Source: Oscillospiraceae bacterium (GTDB taxonomy: Bacteria; Bacillota; Clostridia; Oscillospirales; Oscillospiraceae). From it: DNA of 64,000 nucleotides. Each line of letters starts with the position of its first letter. Within the stretch, counting starts at the first letter, position 1. Below the pieces are notes generated by a model. That model was not told where the DNA came from, did not search any database, and saw nothing but the letters and a program-made list of their open reading frames with translations. This document shows, one piece after another, positions 31,673-41,276 of the stretch. The position numbers and the translations under genes are program-made. The stretch covers positions 1 to 64,000 of the forward strand of contig JAAWSV010000008.1 in the NCBI GenBank assembly GCA_022801715.1. Reading direction: 5' to 3'.

Positions 31673-33574
31673 ATGGTAGATATTGCAGTCAGCAATGTTG
31701 TCAAATCCTTTGAGATTGGCAGCAACATATTGGATGGCCTGACCTTTCAGATTCAGGCCGGAGAGCGGGTGGGGCTTCTGGGCCGCAACGGCGCGGGAAA
31801 GACCACGCTCTTCAAGATTCTCACCGGGGAGCTCCGCTGTGACAGCGGGGAGGTGGTCATCGGCCGGAACCGGCGGGTGGGGCTGATCTCCCAGATCCCC
31901 GTCTACCCGGCGGGGTACACCGTGGAGGATGTGCTGAACACCGCCTTCTCCCGCCACCAGACCCTCCTGCAGGAGATGGAGCGGCTTACCGCCGCCATGG
32001 CCGATGGGGACAGCAGCGCGGAGACCCTTCGGCGCTATGGGGAGCTCTCCGCCAAGTTTGAGGGGATCGGCGGCTACGACACGGACACCGCGGTGAACAA
32101 GGTGGCAAATGGCCTCTCCATCCCCCTGGAGATGCGCTCACAGCCCTTTGACAGTCTCTCCGGCGGGGAGAAGACCCGGGTGAACTTGGGACGGCTTATC
32201 TTGGAGGATACGGATATTCTCCTTTTGGATGAGCCCACCAACCACTTGGATCTCCATGCCACCGAGTGGCTGGAGGGGTATGTGAGCCGGTTTAAGGGAA
32301 CCGTGGTGGCCATCAGCCATGACCGGTATTTTTTAGACCGGACGGTGGCACGGGTCATTGAGATTTTAGACGGCAAGGCAGAGTTTTACGCCGGGAACTA
32401 CAGCTTTTACGCCATTGAGAAGGAGCGCCGCTATCTGGAGCGGATGCGCCAGTATGAGAAGGCGGAGGCCCAGATTGCCCACTTGGAGAAGTCGGCGGAG
32501 CAGCTCAGGCTGTGGGCCTTTCAGGGGATGGACAAGACCTACCGCCGGGCGGTGTCCATGGAGCGGCGGATCGAGCGGATCCGCCAGTCCCAAGTGGGCC
32601 GGCCCACCAAGGCCCGTGCCCTCACCGCCCGGTTCGGGGAGGCGGAGTTTTTTGGCGATGAAGTCCTCCACCTTCGGGAGATAGGCAAGTCCTTTGACGG
32701 CAGGACGCTCTTTGAAGAGGTGTCGCTGCTGGTGGAGGGGGGCGAGCGGATCGCCCTCTTGGGGGACAACGGCACGGGGAAGTCCACGCTCTTGAAGATT
32801 CTTATGGATGAGGAGAGCCCCGATACCGGGCGGGTGAAGTACGGACCCTCGGTGCGCACCGCCTACCTGCCCCAGATTATCCGTTTTGACGATCCCTCCC
32901 GCAGTCTGGTGGATACCATGCTCTACGCCAAGCGGGGGCTCTCCACCCAAGGGGCCCGGGACCGTCTGGCCTCCTTTCAGTTTCGGGGGGAGGATGTGTT
33001 TAAGCCGGTGTCGGTGCTCTCCGGCGGGGAGCAGAGCCGGCTGAGGCTCTGTATGCTGATGGATGAGGAGATCAATTTCCTCATCCTGGACGAGCCCACC
33101 AACCACTTGGATATCGCCAGCCGGGAGTGGATTGAGGAGGCGGTGGAGGCCTATGAGGGCACCCTGCTCTTTGTCAGCCACGACCGGTACTTCATCAACC
33201 GCTTCGCCACCCGGGTCTGGGAGCTTGCCAACGGGAGGATCACCGACTATCCGGTGCCCTTTGCCCGGTACCGGGAGATCAAGGAGCGGGAGCGGAGTCA
33301 GCAAAAGCCTGCCGCCAAGCCGGTGCCGGACAAGCCCAAGGCCGCTGCCAAGGGGAACAAGGCCCAGCAGGCCGCCCGGAAGCAGATGACCATTTGCCAG
33401 CGGGAGATTGAGAAGCTGGAGGAGGCTATCCGGGAGAAGGAGGCGGAGCTGGAGGCCAATGCCTGTGATTATGAGAAGTACAGCGCCCTCTACAGTGAGA
33501 AAGAGGCCATGGATGAGGCGCTTCTGTCGCTGATGGAGCGGTGGGAACAGCTCAGTGAGGAGGCGGGGGAGTGA
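31673..33574 (+). CDS. ABC-F family ATPase
   Basis: 633 aa with two ABC domains and no membrane segments: Walker A 'GLLGRNGAGKTTLFKIL' and 'ALLGDNGTGKSTLLKIL', signatures 'LSGGEKTRVNLG' and 'LSGGEQSRLRLC', and the inter-domain linker (~250-320). A basic, coiled C-terminal extension follows ('AARKQMTICQREIEKLEEAI'). ABC-F proteins act on the ribosome as translation factors or antibiotic-resistance proteins; the long linker and C-terminal coiled coil resemble Uup/YfmR-type members. Start ATG 31673 with AAGGAAA; the stop overlaps the next GTG. Confidence 0.92.
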   Translation: MVDIAVSNVVKSFEIGSNILDGLTFQIQAGERVGLLGRNGAGKTTLFKILTGELRCDSGEVVIGRNRRVGLISQIPVYPAGYTVEDVLNTAFSRHQTLLQEMERLTAAMADGDSSAETLRRYGELSAKFEGIGGYDTDTAVNKVANGLSIPLEMRSQPFDSLSGGEKTRVNLGRLILEDTDILLLDEPTNHLDLHATEWLEGYVSRFKGTVVAISHDRYFLDRTVARVIEILDGKAEFYAGNYSFYAIEKERRYLERMRQYEKAEAQIAHLEKSAEQLRLWAFQGMDKTYRRAVSMERRIERIRQSQVGRPTKARALTARFGEAEFFGDEVLHLREIGKSFDGRTLFEEVSLLVEGGERIALLGDNGTGKSTLLKILMDEESPDTGRVKYGPSVRTAYLPQIIRFDDPSRSLVDTMLYAKRGLSTQGARDRLASFQFRGEDVFKPVSVLSGGEQSRLRLCMLMDEEINFLILDEPTNHLDIASREWIEEAVEAYEGTLLFVSHDRYFINRFATRVWELANGRITDYPVPFARYREIKERERSQQKPAAKPVPDKPKAAAKGNKAQQAARKQMTICQREIEKLEEAIREKEAELEANACDYEKYSALYSEKEAMDEALLSLMERWEQLSEEAGE

Positions 33575-34314
33575 GGCGGTGCTGGCTGGCTCTGGCGGCA
33601 CTGCTGACCCTTGCAGGGCTTTTGATGCGGCGGGTGTTTACGGCGGTGCGCTTTTGCGGCTTTCTCTGCCTCTGTGCCGTGCCGGTGTGCCTGTTGTGGG
33701 GGTTCCTCTCTGCCAGAAGGGGGCGGCGGTGGGCCGACATCGCCCGCCGGGTCCTTGCTGTTTGCATAGGGGCGGGGTTTGCCCTCTTTGCCGTGATAGA
33801 GATTCAGGTGATTGCTGCCGGCCATACCGATGGGGAGACCTCTGTGGGGGCGGTAGTGATTCTGGGGGCCGGGGTCAATGGGACCCAGCCCTCCCTGAGT
33901 TTGCAGGTGCGGCTGGAGGCGGCCTTGGCCTATCTCTCGGACAAGCCCGAGATCCCCATTGTGGTCTCTGGGGCCCAAGGGGGCGGGGAGGCCGTCTCCG
34001 AGGCTCGTTGTATGGCGGACTGGCTTGCTGGGCACGGAGTGGACCCCGGAAGGATTTACTTGGAGGAGCAGGCCCGGAGTACAGCGGAGAATGTCCGGTA
34101 TGCCAAGGAGGTGCTTGGGGGGCTGGGCATTGGTCCCGCCGCGCCGGTAGCGGTGGTTACGGCTGACTACCATCTGTACCGGGCGTCGCTGTACTGGGAC
34201 GATCCGGGGTTTGTGCCGGTGGCGGCCCATATGCCGGCGAAGTATCTGCCGCTGACCATCAACTACTACATCCGGGAGGTATTCGGTGTCGTGTACCTCT
34301 CCGTATTGGGATAA
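33571..34314 (+). CDS. YdcF/SanA-like DUF218 membrane protein
   Basis: 247 aa. Three N-terminal hydrophobic segments, then a DUF218 domain: 'AVVILGAGVNGTQPSLSLQV', 'IPIVVSGAQGGGEAVSEARC', 'DPGRIYLEEQARSTAENVRY' and 'VVTADYHLYRASLYW'. Such proteins (ElyC, SanA, YdcF) are linked to envelope polysaccharide and lipid-carrier metabolism. GTG start overlaps the ABC-F stop (GTGA). Confidence 0.88.
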   Translation: MRRCWLALAALLTLAGLLMRRVFTAVRFCGFLCLCAVPVCLLWGFLSARRGRRWADIARRVLAVCIGAGFALFAVIEIQVIAAGHTDGETSVGAVVILGAGVNGTQPSLSLQVRLEAALAYLSDKPEIPIVVSGAQGGGEAVSEARCMADWLAGHGVDPGRIYLEEQARSTAENVRYAKEVLGGLGIGPAAPVAVVTADYHLYRASLYWDDPGFVPVAAHMPAKYLPLTINYYIREVFGVVYLSVLG

Positions 34315-34326
34315 AGGAGGGCTTTT

Positions 34327-34851
34327 ATGCTTAGGATTCTTTGTGTATACTACTCCCGAACAGGCAAGACCAGACGCACCATGGAAAAGGTGGCGCAGGC
34401 TTTGAATGCGGAGCTTATTGAGATCACTGACGGGGTGAATCGAAGGGGTGCCGTGGGGTGTCTCCGGTCCTGCTTGGACGCGGTGCGCAAGTCTACCCGA
34501 TTTTTGGAGGCGTTTCAGCCCAGCCAGCCGGTGCGGAAATATGACGCGGTGATTGTAGGCACGCCCATCTGGGCGGGGCGGTGCAGCAGCATTGTCCGGG
34601 AGTTTTTGAAGAAGTACGGCCGGGACTGCCGGCAGATCGCCTACGTGGTCACACGGGGCATGGAGGAGAACCGTCAGGAGGCGGTGTTCCAGCAGATGGA
34701 TCTGTACACCGCCCGTCCCCATCTGTGCGCGGTGTCGCTGAAGGCGGACTGCGCCGGGGAGGACTTCTGGCGGGAGGAATTTTTGCGGGAGTTTGAGATG
34801 AAACTCGCCGAGCAAGGAGCAAAACATGCTGACGAAGCTGAAGGGAATTGA
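34327..34851 (+). CDS. Flavodoxin-like protein
   Basis: 174 aa, FMN phosphate loop 'YYSRTGKTRRTME' and the second FMN loop 'VGTPIWAGRCSSIVREFL'. It probably carries low-potential electrons or acts as a quinone/flavin reductase. SD AAGGAGGG. The 3' end overlaps prfA by 26 bp, unusually long in this otherwise ATGA-spaced operon. Confidence 0.88.
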   Translation: MLRILCVYYSRTGKTRRTMEKVAQALNAELIEITDGVNRRGAVGCLRSCLDAVRKSTRFLEAFQPSQPVRKYDAVIVGTPIWAGRCSSIVREFLKKYGRDCRQIAYVVTRGMEENRQEAVFQQMDLYTARPHLCAVSLKADCAGEDFWREEFLREFEMKLAEQGAKHADEAEGN

Positions 34852-35899
34852 ACAGCGATTGGACGCGGTGGAGACGCAGCTCTCCGACCCGTCGGTATAT
34901 GGCGATCCGGCCCTTTTGAAGAAGCTGCGTCTGGAGCAGAAGGATCTGACCCCTGTGGTGGAGGCCTACCGCGCCTACTGCCGGGCGGAGCGGGCCATGA
35001 TGGAGGCGGAGGAGCTGCAGAGCGACCTGGAGCTCCGGGAGATAGCCGCCGAGGAGTACGCCTCCGCCAAGGCCGACCGGGAGCGTCTGGAGGAGGAGCT
35101 GCGGATTCTCCTCCTGCCCAAGGACCCCAACGACAGCAAGAACGTGATCATGGAGATCCGGGGCGGCGTGGGGGGCGAGGAGGCCATGCTCTTCGCCGCA
35201 GACCTTCTGCGGATGTACACCATGTACGCCGAGCGCCGGGGCTGGAAGATTGAGATCGTCAGCGCCAACGAGACGGAGCTGGGGGGGATCAAGGAGACCA
35301 GCTTCGTTGTGGAGGGGGAGGGGGCTTGGTCCCGGCTGAAGTTTGAGAGCGGGGCCCACCGGGTCCAGCGTGTGCCGGTGACGGAGTCCTCCGGCCGCAT
35401 CCAGACCAGCGCCGCCACGGTGGCGGTGCTCCCGGAGGCGGAGGAGGTGGAGTTTACCATTGATCCCAAGGACTTGCAGATCGATACTTTCCGCTCCTCC
35501 GGCGCCGGGGGCCAGCACGTGAACAAGACCGAGAGCGCCATCCGCATCACCCACCTGCCCACCGGGGTGGTGGTGGAGTGTCAGGATGAGCGGAGCCAGT
35601 ACAAGAACAAGGACCGTGCTATGAAGATCCTCCGGTCCAAGCTCTATGAGGCCGAGCAGGCCAAACAGGACGCGGCGATCGCCGCCCAGCGCCGCAGTCA
35701 GGTGGGCAGCGGCGACCGCAGTGAGCGTATCCGCACCTACAACTTCCCCCAGAACCGGGTCACAGACCACCGGCTCACCGGGGAGGTGAAGAACTTCAAC
35801 ATCGACCAGATCATCAACGGCGATTTGGACCCCCTGATTGACGCCTTGGTCACAGCCGACCAGGCGGAGAAGCTCCTCAGAGAGAGGAGTGAGGGGTGA
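34826..35899 (+). CDS. prfA: Peptide chain release factor 1
   Basis: 357 aa, full length. GGQ peptidyl-hydrolysis motif in '[20 protein letters not shown]' and stop-codon recognition tripeptide PxT as '[14 protein letters not shown]', specific for RF1 (UAA/UAG). SD AGCAAGGAGC. prmC, which methylates the GGQ Gln, is often adjacent but not present here. Confidence 0.96.
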   Translation: MLTKLKGIEQRLDAVETQLSDPSVYGDPALLKKLRLEQKDLTPVVEAYRAYCRAERAMMEAEELQSDLELREIAAEEYASAKADRERLEEELRILLLPKDPNDSKNVIMEIRGGVGGEEAMLFAADLLRMYTMYAERRGWKIEIVSANETELGGIKETSFVVEGEGAWSRLKFESGAHRVQRVPVTESSGRIQTSAATVAVLPEAEEVEFTIDPKDLQIDTFRSSGAGGQHVNKTESAIRITHLPTGVVVECQDERSQYKNKDRAMKILRSKLYEAEQAKQDAAIAAQRRSQVGSGDRSERIRTYNFPQNRVTDHRLTGEVKNFNIDQIINGDLDPLIDALVTADQAEKLLRERSEG

Positions 35900-36204
35900 G
35901 GCGGGGCCTGCGGGTCCTCCTCTGTATTGCCGCTTGGGCGCTGCTGATTGTCAGCGGGCTGTTTCTGTGGGCGGCGGTGGATTACTGCTTGGGTGTCCCG
36001 GAGCTGTATGGCTTCTTTGGGGCGGAGGCGCTGGAGGAGCAGACCGCCAAGGCCTATGTCTGGGTGGCGGTTCAGGGACTGGGCTTCCTGATCGCCGCCG
36101 GGGTCTGTTTTGCGGTTATGAGAGTGGTCTGGAAAAAGGGAATAAATACAAGAGAAAAGCGAAAAAGCCATGAAAACACAGCTTTTGACACAGAGAGATA
36201 TTGA
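35896..36204 (+). CDS. Small two-pass membrane protein
   Basis: 102 aa, GTG start overlapping the prfA stop (GTGA). Two hydrophobic segments at about 7-30 and 52-76, and a charged C-terminus overlapping the next gene by 35 bp. I do not recognise a family. Retention between prfA and the Sua5 gene with translational coupling argues that it is expressed. Confidence 0.65.
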   Translation: MRRGLRVLLCIAAWALLIVSGLFLWAAVDYCLGVPELYGFFGAEALEEQTAKAYVWVAVQGLGFLIAAGVCFAVMRVVWKKGINTREKRKSHENTAFDTERY

Positions 36205-37201
36205 CGCCGCAGCCGCCATCCTCCGGGAGGGCGGTTTGGTGGCAATTCCCACGGAGACCGTCTACGGCTTAGGGGCTGACGCACTGAATCCGGCGGCGGT
36301 GGCCCGTATTTTTGAGGCCAAGGGCCGTCCGCAGGACAACCCGCTGATCCTCCACATCCCGGAGGTCTCTTGGCTGGAGCGGTACTGCCGGAACATTCCG
36401 CCTGCGGCCTACGCGCTGGCGGAGCGGTTCTGGCCGGGCCCCCTTACCATGGTTTTGCCCCGGCGGTCCAATGTTCCCAATGTGGTGACCTGCGGTCTGG
36501 ACACCGTAGGTATCCGGTGCCCCAACCATCCGGCCTTTTTGGCGGTGCTTCGGGCCTTGGACCGGCCGGTGGCCGCCCCCAGCGGGAATTTGTCCGGCCG
36601 GCCCAGCCCCACCTGCGCGGCCCATATGGTGGAGGATATGGACGGGCGGATTGAGGCCATCATGGACGGCGGACCCTGCGGTGTGGGGGTGGAGTCCACC
36701 ATCGTGGATCTGACCACACCCATTCCCCGGCTCCTGCGCCCCGGCGGTCTGCCGCTGGAGGCGCTGCGGGAGGTGCTGGGGGAGGTGGCGGTGGACAGGG
36801 CGGTGAACGCGCCCCTTGCGGCGGGGGAGAAGCCCCGTGCCCCGGGGATGAAGTACCGCCACTATGCCCCCAAGGCTCCCGTCACCGTGGTGGCCGGGGA
36901 CAGCCGGCGCACTGCCCGGTACATCCTCCGGCGTATAGGAGAGCGGACCGGGGTGATCTGCTTTGATGAGTACGTCTCCGACTTTCAAGGATGTACAGTG
37001 GAGGCCATCGGTTCCGCCAAGGATGTGGGGGAGCAGGCCCGGCGGCTCTTTGATGCCCTCCGAGCCTTCGACGCCACGGAGGTGGACGTTATCTTTGCTC
37101 AGTGCCCCGGCGATGCAGGACTGGGGCTGGCGGTGGCCAACCGTCTGAAAAAGGCGGCGGGCTTTCAGATCGTGGATTTGGGAGAGGGGGAGCGGACATG
37201 A
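36170..37201 (+). CDS. Threonylcarbamoyl-AMP synthase (Sua5/TsaC)
   Basis: A 343-aa protein: N-terminal TsaC/YrdC domain with 'GGLVAIPTETVYGLGADALN', 'AKGRPQDNPLILHI' and 'AAPSGNLSGRPSPT', plus a C-terminal Sua5 domain from ~residue 215 ('APGMKYRHYAPKAPVTVV'). It makes threonylcarbamoyl-AMP for t6A37 of ANN-decoding tRNAs. Stop overlaps the coaE start (ATGA). Confidence 0.94.
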   Translation: MKTQLLTQRDIDAAAAILREGGLVAIPTETVYGLGADALNPAAVARIFEAKGRPQDNPLILHIPEVSWLERYCRNIPPAAYALAERFWPGPLTMVLPRRSNVPNVVTCGLDTVGIRCPNHPAFLAVLRALDRPVAAPSGNLSGRPSPTCAAHMVEDMDGRIEAIMDGGPCGVGVESTIVDLTTPIPRLLRPGGLPLEALREVLGEVAVDRAVNAPLAAGEKPRAPGMKYRHYAPKAPVTVVAGDSRRTARYILRRIGERTGVICFDEYVSDFQGCTVEAIGSAKDVGEQARRLFDALRAFDATEVDVIFAQCPGDAGLGLAVANRLKKAAGFQIVDLGEGERT

Positions 37202-37794
37202 CGGTGATCGGACTTACCGGGCCCACCGGCGCGGGGAAGACCACGGCGCTGACGGTGCTGGGGGAGATGGGGTGCGAGATCGTGGACTGCGACGCCCTCT
37301 ACTACCGTCTGCTCCAGACAGACGGGGCCTTTCGAGGCCGTCTGAAGGATACATTTGGAAATATATTTGACAGCGATGGGCAGTTAAACCGCGCGGTGCT
37401 GGGCAAACTGGTCTTTGAGAACCCGAAGGAGCTGTCAAGGCTCAACGCCATCATCTACCCCGCGGTAAGGGCGGTGGTGGAGGCGCGGATTGAAGCCTGC
37501 ACGGCCCATAGCATCGTCATCGACGCCATCAATTTGATGGAGAGCGGTATAGGGGAGCTGTGTGACTTTACGGTGGCCCTCACCGCCCCGCCGGAGGTCC
37601 GGCTCCGCCGGATCATGGCCCGGGACGGTATTACCGAGGACTACGCCAGAAGCCGTATGGCCGCTCAGAAGAGCGATGGCTACTATAAAAAGCACTGTAC
37701 CTTCCTCTTGGAGAACCGGGCTGGAAGCAGGGGGGAGTTCTGCCGCTTGATTCGGGATTTTTTTCAGGATTTTATTTTACAGGAGGAGATATAA
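37198..37794 (+). CDS. coaE: Dephospho-CoA kinase
   Basis: 198 aa with P-loop 'GLTGPTGAGKTTAL', 'EIVDCDALYYRLL' and LID-region 'RIMARDGITEDYARSRMAAQ', catalysing the last step of CoA synthesis. ATG 37198 is coupled to the Sua5 stop. The C-terminal part is short but complete relative to ~200-aa homologues. Confidence 0.92.
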   Translation: MTVIGLTGPTGAGKTTALTVLGEMGCEIVDCDALYYRLLQTDGAFRGRLKDTFGNIFDSDGQLNRAVLGKLVFENPKELSRLNAIIYPAVRAVVEARIEACTAHSIVIDAINLMESGIGELCDFTVALTAPPEVRLRRIMARDGITEDYARSRMAAQKSDGYYKKHCTFLLENRAGSRGEFCRLIRDFFQDFILQEEI

Positions 37795-37797
37795 CCT

Positions 37798-39177
37798 ATG
37801 GAAATCAAGGAGTGGAAAGAGAAAGTCCTTTACACCGCAAAGAACGGCTTTGACCGCCTGAGCGACGCTGACCGGGCCGCTATGGAGGGCTACTGTGCCG
37901 ACTATCGGGCCTATTTGGACGCGAGCAAGACTGAGCGGGAGTGCGCGGCGGAGACCATCCGTCTGGTGGAGGAGGCGGGGTTTCGCCCCTACCAGCGGGG
38001 CATGGCTCTTGCCGCTGGGGACAAGGTCTATGTGAGCAACCGAGGCAAGATGGTGCTCTTGGCGGTCATGGGGGAGAGGAGTCTTAGCGAGGGTGTTCAA
38101 ATTGCCGCCGCCCATATCGACAGCCCCCGGCTGGATCTGAAGCCCTCGCCTCTCTACGAGGAGGGGGAGATGGCCTATCTCAAGACCCACTACTATGGCG
38201 GCATCCGCAAGTACCAGTGGGTGACAGTGCCTCTGGCTCTCCACGGTGTGGTGGCGCTGACCGACGGCCGGGTGATCCCTGTGACTATCGGCGAGGACAA
38301 GGGACCTCGGCTGGTGATCAATGACCTCCTGCCCCACTTGGGACAGGAGCAGAACAAGAAGACCTTGGCAGAGGGCATTGCCGGCGAGCAGTTGAACCTG
38401 CTGGTGGGCAGCGAGCCTCTGGCGGGAGAGGAGAAGGATCGGGTGAAGACGGCGGTGATGAAGCTCCTCTACGAGGAGTATGGCTTCACCGAGGCGGACT
38501 TCATCTCCGCGGAGCTGGAGGCGGTGCCCGCTTGGAACTCCACGGAGATCGGCCTTGACCGGAGCATGTTGGGTGCCTATGGCCATGATGACCGAGTTTG
38601 TGCCTACGCGGCCCTGCGGGCGCTGATGGATATCGGCACCCCGACGCACACGGCGGTGTGCGTTCTGGCGGACAAGGAGGAGGTGGGCTCCATGGGCGTC
38701 ACCGGTATGCAGACGGCGGCTTTCGACACCTTTATGGAGGACCTGTGCGAGAGCCAAGGCGTGCCGGTTCGTGCCTGCTTTGAGAAGTCCTTCTGCCTCT
38801 CCGCTGACGTGACAGCGGCCTTCGATCCCAACTTTGCCGATGTGTTTGAGAAGCGCAATGCCGCCCGGATCAATTACGGCGTGGGGCTTTGCAAGTACAC
38901 CGGCAGCCGGGGAAAGGGCGGGGCCTCCGACGCCTCGGCGGAGGTAGTGGCCCGTGTCCGCCGGGCGCTGGAGGAGGCCGGTGTGGTCTACCAGATGGCG
39001 GAGCTGGGGAAGGTGGACGCCGGCGGCGGTGGCACCGTGGCCCTCCATATGGCCAACCGGAACATCGACACCATCGACGCCGGGGTGCCCGTGCTGAGTA
39101 TGCATGCTCCCTTCGAGACGGTGGCCAAGCTGGATTGCTATATGACTTATAAAGCCATCAAGGCTTTGTTCGCTTGA
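37798..39177 (+). CDS. M18 family aminopeptidase
   Basis: 459 aa. Zinc-ligand motifs of M18 peptidases: 'AAAHIDSPRLDLKP', 'LADKEEVGSMGVTGMQ', 'YGHDDRVCAYAALRAL' and C-terminal 'SMHAPFETVAKLDCYMTYKA'. Cytosolic dinuclear-zinc exopeptidase releasing N-terminal residues from peptides. SD AGGAGG seven bases before the ATG. Last gene of the 28-39 kb block; a cluster of hairpins follows. Confidence 0.94.
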   Translation: MEIKEWKEKVLYTAKNGFDRLSDADRAAMEGYCADYRAYLDASKTERECAAETIRLVEEAGFRPYQRGMALAAGDKVYVSNRGKMVLLAVMGERSLSEGVQIAAAHIDSPRLDLKPSPLYEEGEMAYLKTHYYGGIRKYQWVTVPLALHGVVALTDGRVIPVTIGEDKGPRLVINDLLPHLGQEQNKKTLAEGIAGEQLNLLVGSEPLAGEEKDRVKTAVMKLLYEEYGFTEADFISAELEAVPAWNSTEIGLDRSMLGAYGHDDRVCAYAALRALMDIGTPTHTAVCVLADKEEVGSMGVTGMQTAAFDTFMEDLCESQGVPVRACFEKSFCLSADVTAAFDPNFADVFEKRNAARINYGVGLCKYTGSRGKGGASDASAEVVARVRRALEEAGVVYQMAELGKVDAGGGGTVALHMANRNIDTIDAGVPVLSMHAPFETVAKLDCYMTYKAIKALFA

Positions 39178-39441
39178 AATCTGCGGATTTCAAACGAGGA
39201 TTTTGATTGATTTCGCCGCCGAGAGCTTTTACCCGTCTGCGGCGAGTAGATGTCGTATGACCTCTATCCTGTTAACCCAAAGTGCCGCCGGTTTTACCGG
39301 CGGTACTTTTGCGTCAGGCTGTCAAATTTTCACCAAAATTTGCGGCCTCAGCCGCAAAGAGTCCTCGGGGAGGGGTTGCGGCGTGCACGCCGCACATGAA
39401 CTGAAATTATTTTTCCGGAAGCCGCGTTTTCGGAAAAATAC
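39176..39441. other. Intergenic hairpin cluster
   Basis: 267 bp without a gene. In order: the TTGAAATCTGCGGATTTCAA palindrome (39176); a terminator-like AGTGCCGCCGG/CCGGCGGTACT hairpin with TTTT (39281-39314), probably for the M18 gene; GCGGCCTCAGCCGC (~39342); TGCGGCGTGCACGCCGCA (~39376); and ATTTTTCCGGAAGCCGCGTTTTCGGAAAAAT-type hairpin (39409-39440) just after the moaA stop. The last motif recurs at 57403 and, degraded, at 15723. Confidence 0.75.
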
Positions 39442-39444
39442 TTC

Positions 39445-40398
39445 TCAGCCGCCTATAGCATTCATGTTCCGGGCGGACTCGGACCGGCTGTCGAAGCGCA
39501 GGAGGCCGTGCTGCTCCGGCTTGTGGCGGATGGCGGTGAGCAGCTGCTCCCGCAGAGCCTCCCCGTGGAGTCCCCGGAGAGGAATCTCCTCCTTGGAGTG
39601 GAGGCAGGGCTTGAGACAGCCGTCAGCTGTGAGGCGCAGCCGGTTACACCGGGCGCAGAAGCAGTTGCTGAGGGGGCGGATCAGCCCTAAGGTTCCTATA
39701 GCCCCCGGCAGGCGGTACCGCTCCGCCACGCCGCCGTTATCCCCTGCAGGAACCAGCTGGGGCAGACGCTGAAGTACCGCCTCACAGGGGAGATAGGCCG
39801 TCTCCCCAAAGGGGGTGGTGTGCCCAATGGGCATCAGCTCGATGAAGCGTACTTCTATGTCCGCCTGTTCCGTCAGGGCGGCGAAAGCGGGAATCTCGTC
39901 GTCGTTGAAGCCGCCGATGAGCACACAGTTGAGCTTTAAGGGCCGCAGACCCGCTGTCCAAGCGGCCTCGATGCCCCGGAGGGCATCGTCCAAGGAACCG
40001 ATTCGTGTAATGCTATTATACTTTACAGGGTTCAGCGTGTCTATGCTGATGTTCACCCGGTCCACGCCAGCCTCCTTCAGCTCCGAGGCCATCTGGGGAA
40101 GCAGTAGGCCGTTGGTGGTCACCGCCAGCTCCTCCAGCTCCGGTATGGCCCGCAGGCGGCGGCACAGGGAGACCATCCCCCGGCGCACCAAGGGCTCTCC
40201 GCCGGTGAGGCGGACCTTCCGCACCCCAAGGGCCACCGCCTCTTGGACGATCTCCTCGGTCTCTTCCAGAGACAAAATATCCCGGTGGGTCTGCTTCGAT
40301 ACCCCCTCCGGGGGCATGCAGTATACGCACCGGAGGTTGCACAGATCCGTCAGTGAGACCCGCAGGTAGCGGATCTCCCGCCCTAATGTATCCTTCAC
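39445..40398 (-). CDS. moaA: GTP 3',8-cyclase MoaA
   Basis: A 317-aa radical SAM enzyme, first step of molybdopterin synthesis. N-terminal cluster 'SLTDLCNLRCVYCMPPEG', second C-terminal cluster 'CARCNRLRLTADGCLKPC', and the C-terminal Gly-Gly ('NAIGG') needed for activity. Opens the cofactor island. Its ATG overlaps the stop of the upstream FAD oxidoreductase (4-bp ATGA). Confidence 0.95.
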   Translation of the reverse strand: MKDTLGREIRYLRVSLTDLCNLRCVYCMPPEGVSKQTHRDILSLEETEEIVQEAVALGVRKVRLTGGEPLVRRGMVSLCRRLRAIPELEELAVTTNGLLLPQMASELKEAGVDRVNISIDTLNPVKYNSITRIGSLDDALRGIEAAWTAGLRPLKLNCVLIGGFNDDEIPAFAALTEQADIEVRFIELMPIGHTTPFGETAYLPCEAVLQRLPQLVPAGDNGGVAERYRLPGAIGTLGLIRPLSNCFCARCNRLRLTADGCLKPCLHSKEEIPLRGLHGEALREQLLTAIRHKPEQHGLLRFDSRSESARNMNAIGG

Positions 40399-41276
40399 AG
40401 TTCCATCCTCCCAAACTCGCCGCCGAGGCGCTTCGCCTCAGCAGTGACGCGCTCTACCATGTCGTGGACATAGTCGCAGTTGCCGCAGAGTCCCAGCCAG
40501 CCGGGCAGAGCGCTGTTTTCCATCACCGCTTGGCACAGCGTCCGGTCGGGGATCAATCCCACCGCCGTCACCAGCGTGTCACAGGCGATCACCTGCCTCG
40601 CGCCGGTGTCTAAGTGCCGTACCGTTACCCCCTCCAGCCGGCCTTGGCCGTGGAGAACCTCCGCCGTAGTCCGAAGCAGTACGGGGATGTGGTACGCCTC
40701 GATACAGTCCCGGCGGTTTCTGGCCAGCCCGCCTAAGCGGTTCCGCTGCTCCACCACCGCCAAGACCTGCCGTCCCGACTGTACCAGATGTCGGGCCACA
40801 ATCTGTCCCACATCCCCACTGCCCAGCACCAGAATCCGATTGCCCACAGGATATCCGTCGCAGAGGAGGCGCTGGACTGTCCCGGCGGTGAACACTCCGG
40901 CGGGCCGGGTTCCCGAGACCGGCAGGGCGCCGATGGTCCGCTCGTAGCAGCCGGCAGCGATGAGGCACCGGCGAAAGCCTACCCGGAATACCCCTGACCG
41001 TCTGGAGAGCAGCGCCGTCCGGTTGGGAAATAGCTGTAAAGCGAAAGTACTTGTCTGCACGGATACACCGGAGGCTTCCACCTGCTGTATCAGCGCCGCC
41101 GCATACTCCGGGCCGGTGCATCCGTCGCCGAAGCCTTGGTGGACGCACTGGTTCAAAATACCCCCTAAGCGGGGCTCGCTGTCCACCAGCAGCACAGAGC
41201 AGCGGGGCGCGGCCGCTGCGGTGGCGGCCATCCCGGCGGCCCCGCCGCCGATGATCAGCAGATCAAAGTTTTCCAT
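40395..41276 (-). CDS. FAD-dependent oxidoreductase, small subunit type
   Basis: About 293 aa, two dinucleotide-binding motifs: 'LLIIGGGAAGMAATAAAA' (FAD) and 'ILVLGSGDVGQIVARHLV' (NAD(P)). This is the protein usually encoded next to GlpA-like FAD proteins with a BFD [2Fe-2S] domain in Firmicutes. Start ATG 41276 or GTG 41282, both overlapping the upstream gene. Substrate unknown; glycerol-3-phosphate oxidation is the annotation commonly given, but the setting between moaA and moeA is not glycerol-related. Confidence 0.82.
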   Translation of the reverse strand: MENFDLLIIGGGAAGMAATAAAAPRCSVLLVDSEPRLGGILNQCVHQGFGDGCTGPEYAAALIQQVEASGVSVQTSTFALQLFPNRTALLSRRSGVFRVGFRRCLIAAGCYERTIGALPVSGTRPAGVFTAGTVQRLLCDGYPVGNRILVLGSGDVGQIVARHLVQSGRQVLAVVEQRNRLGGLARNRRDCIEAYHIPVLLRTTAEVLHGQGRLEGVTVRHLDTGARQVIACDTLVTAVGLIPDRTLCQAVMENSALPGWLGLCGNCDYVHDMVERVTAEAKRLGGEFGRMEL

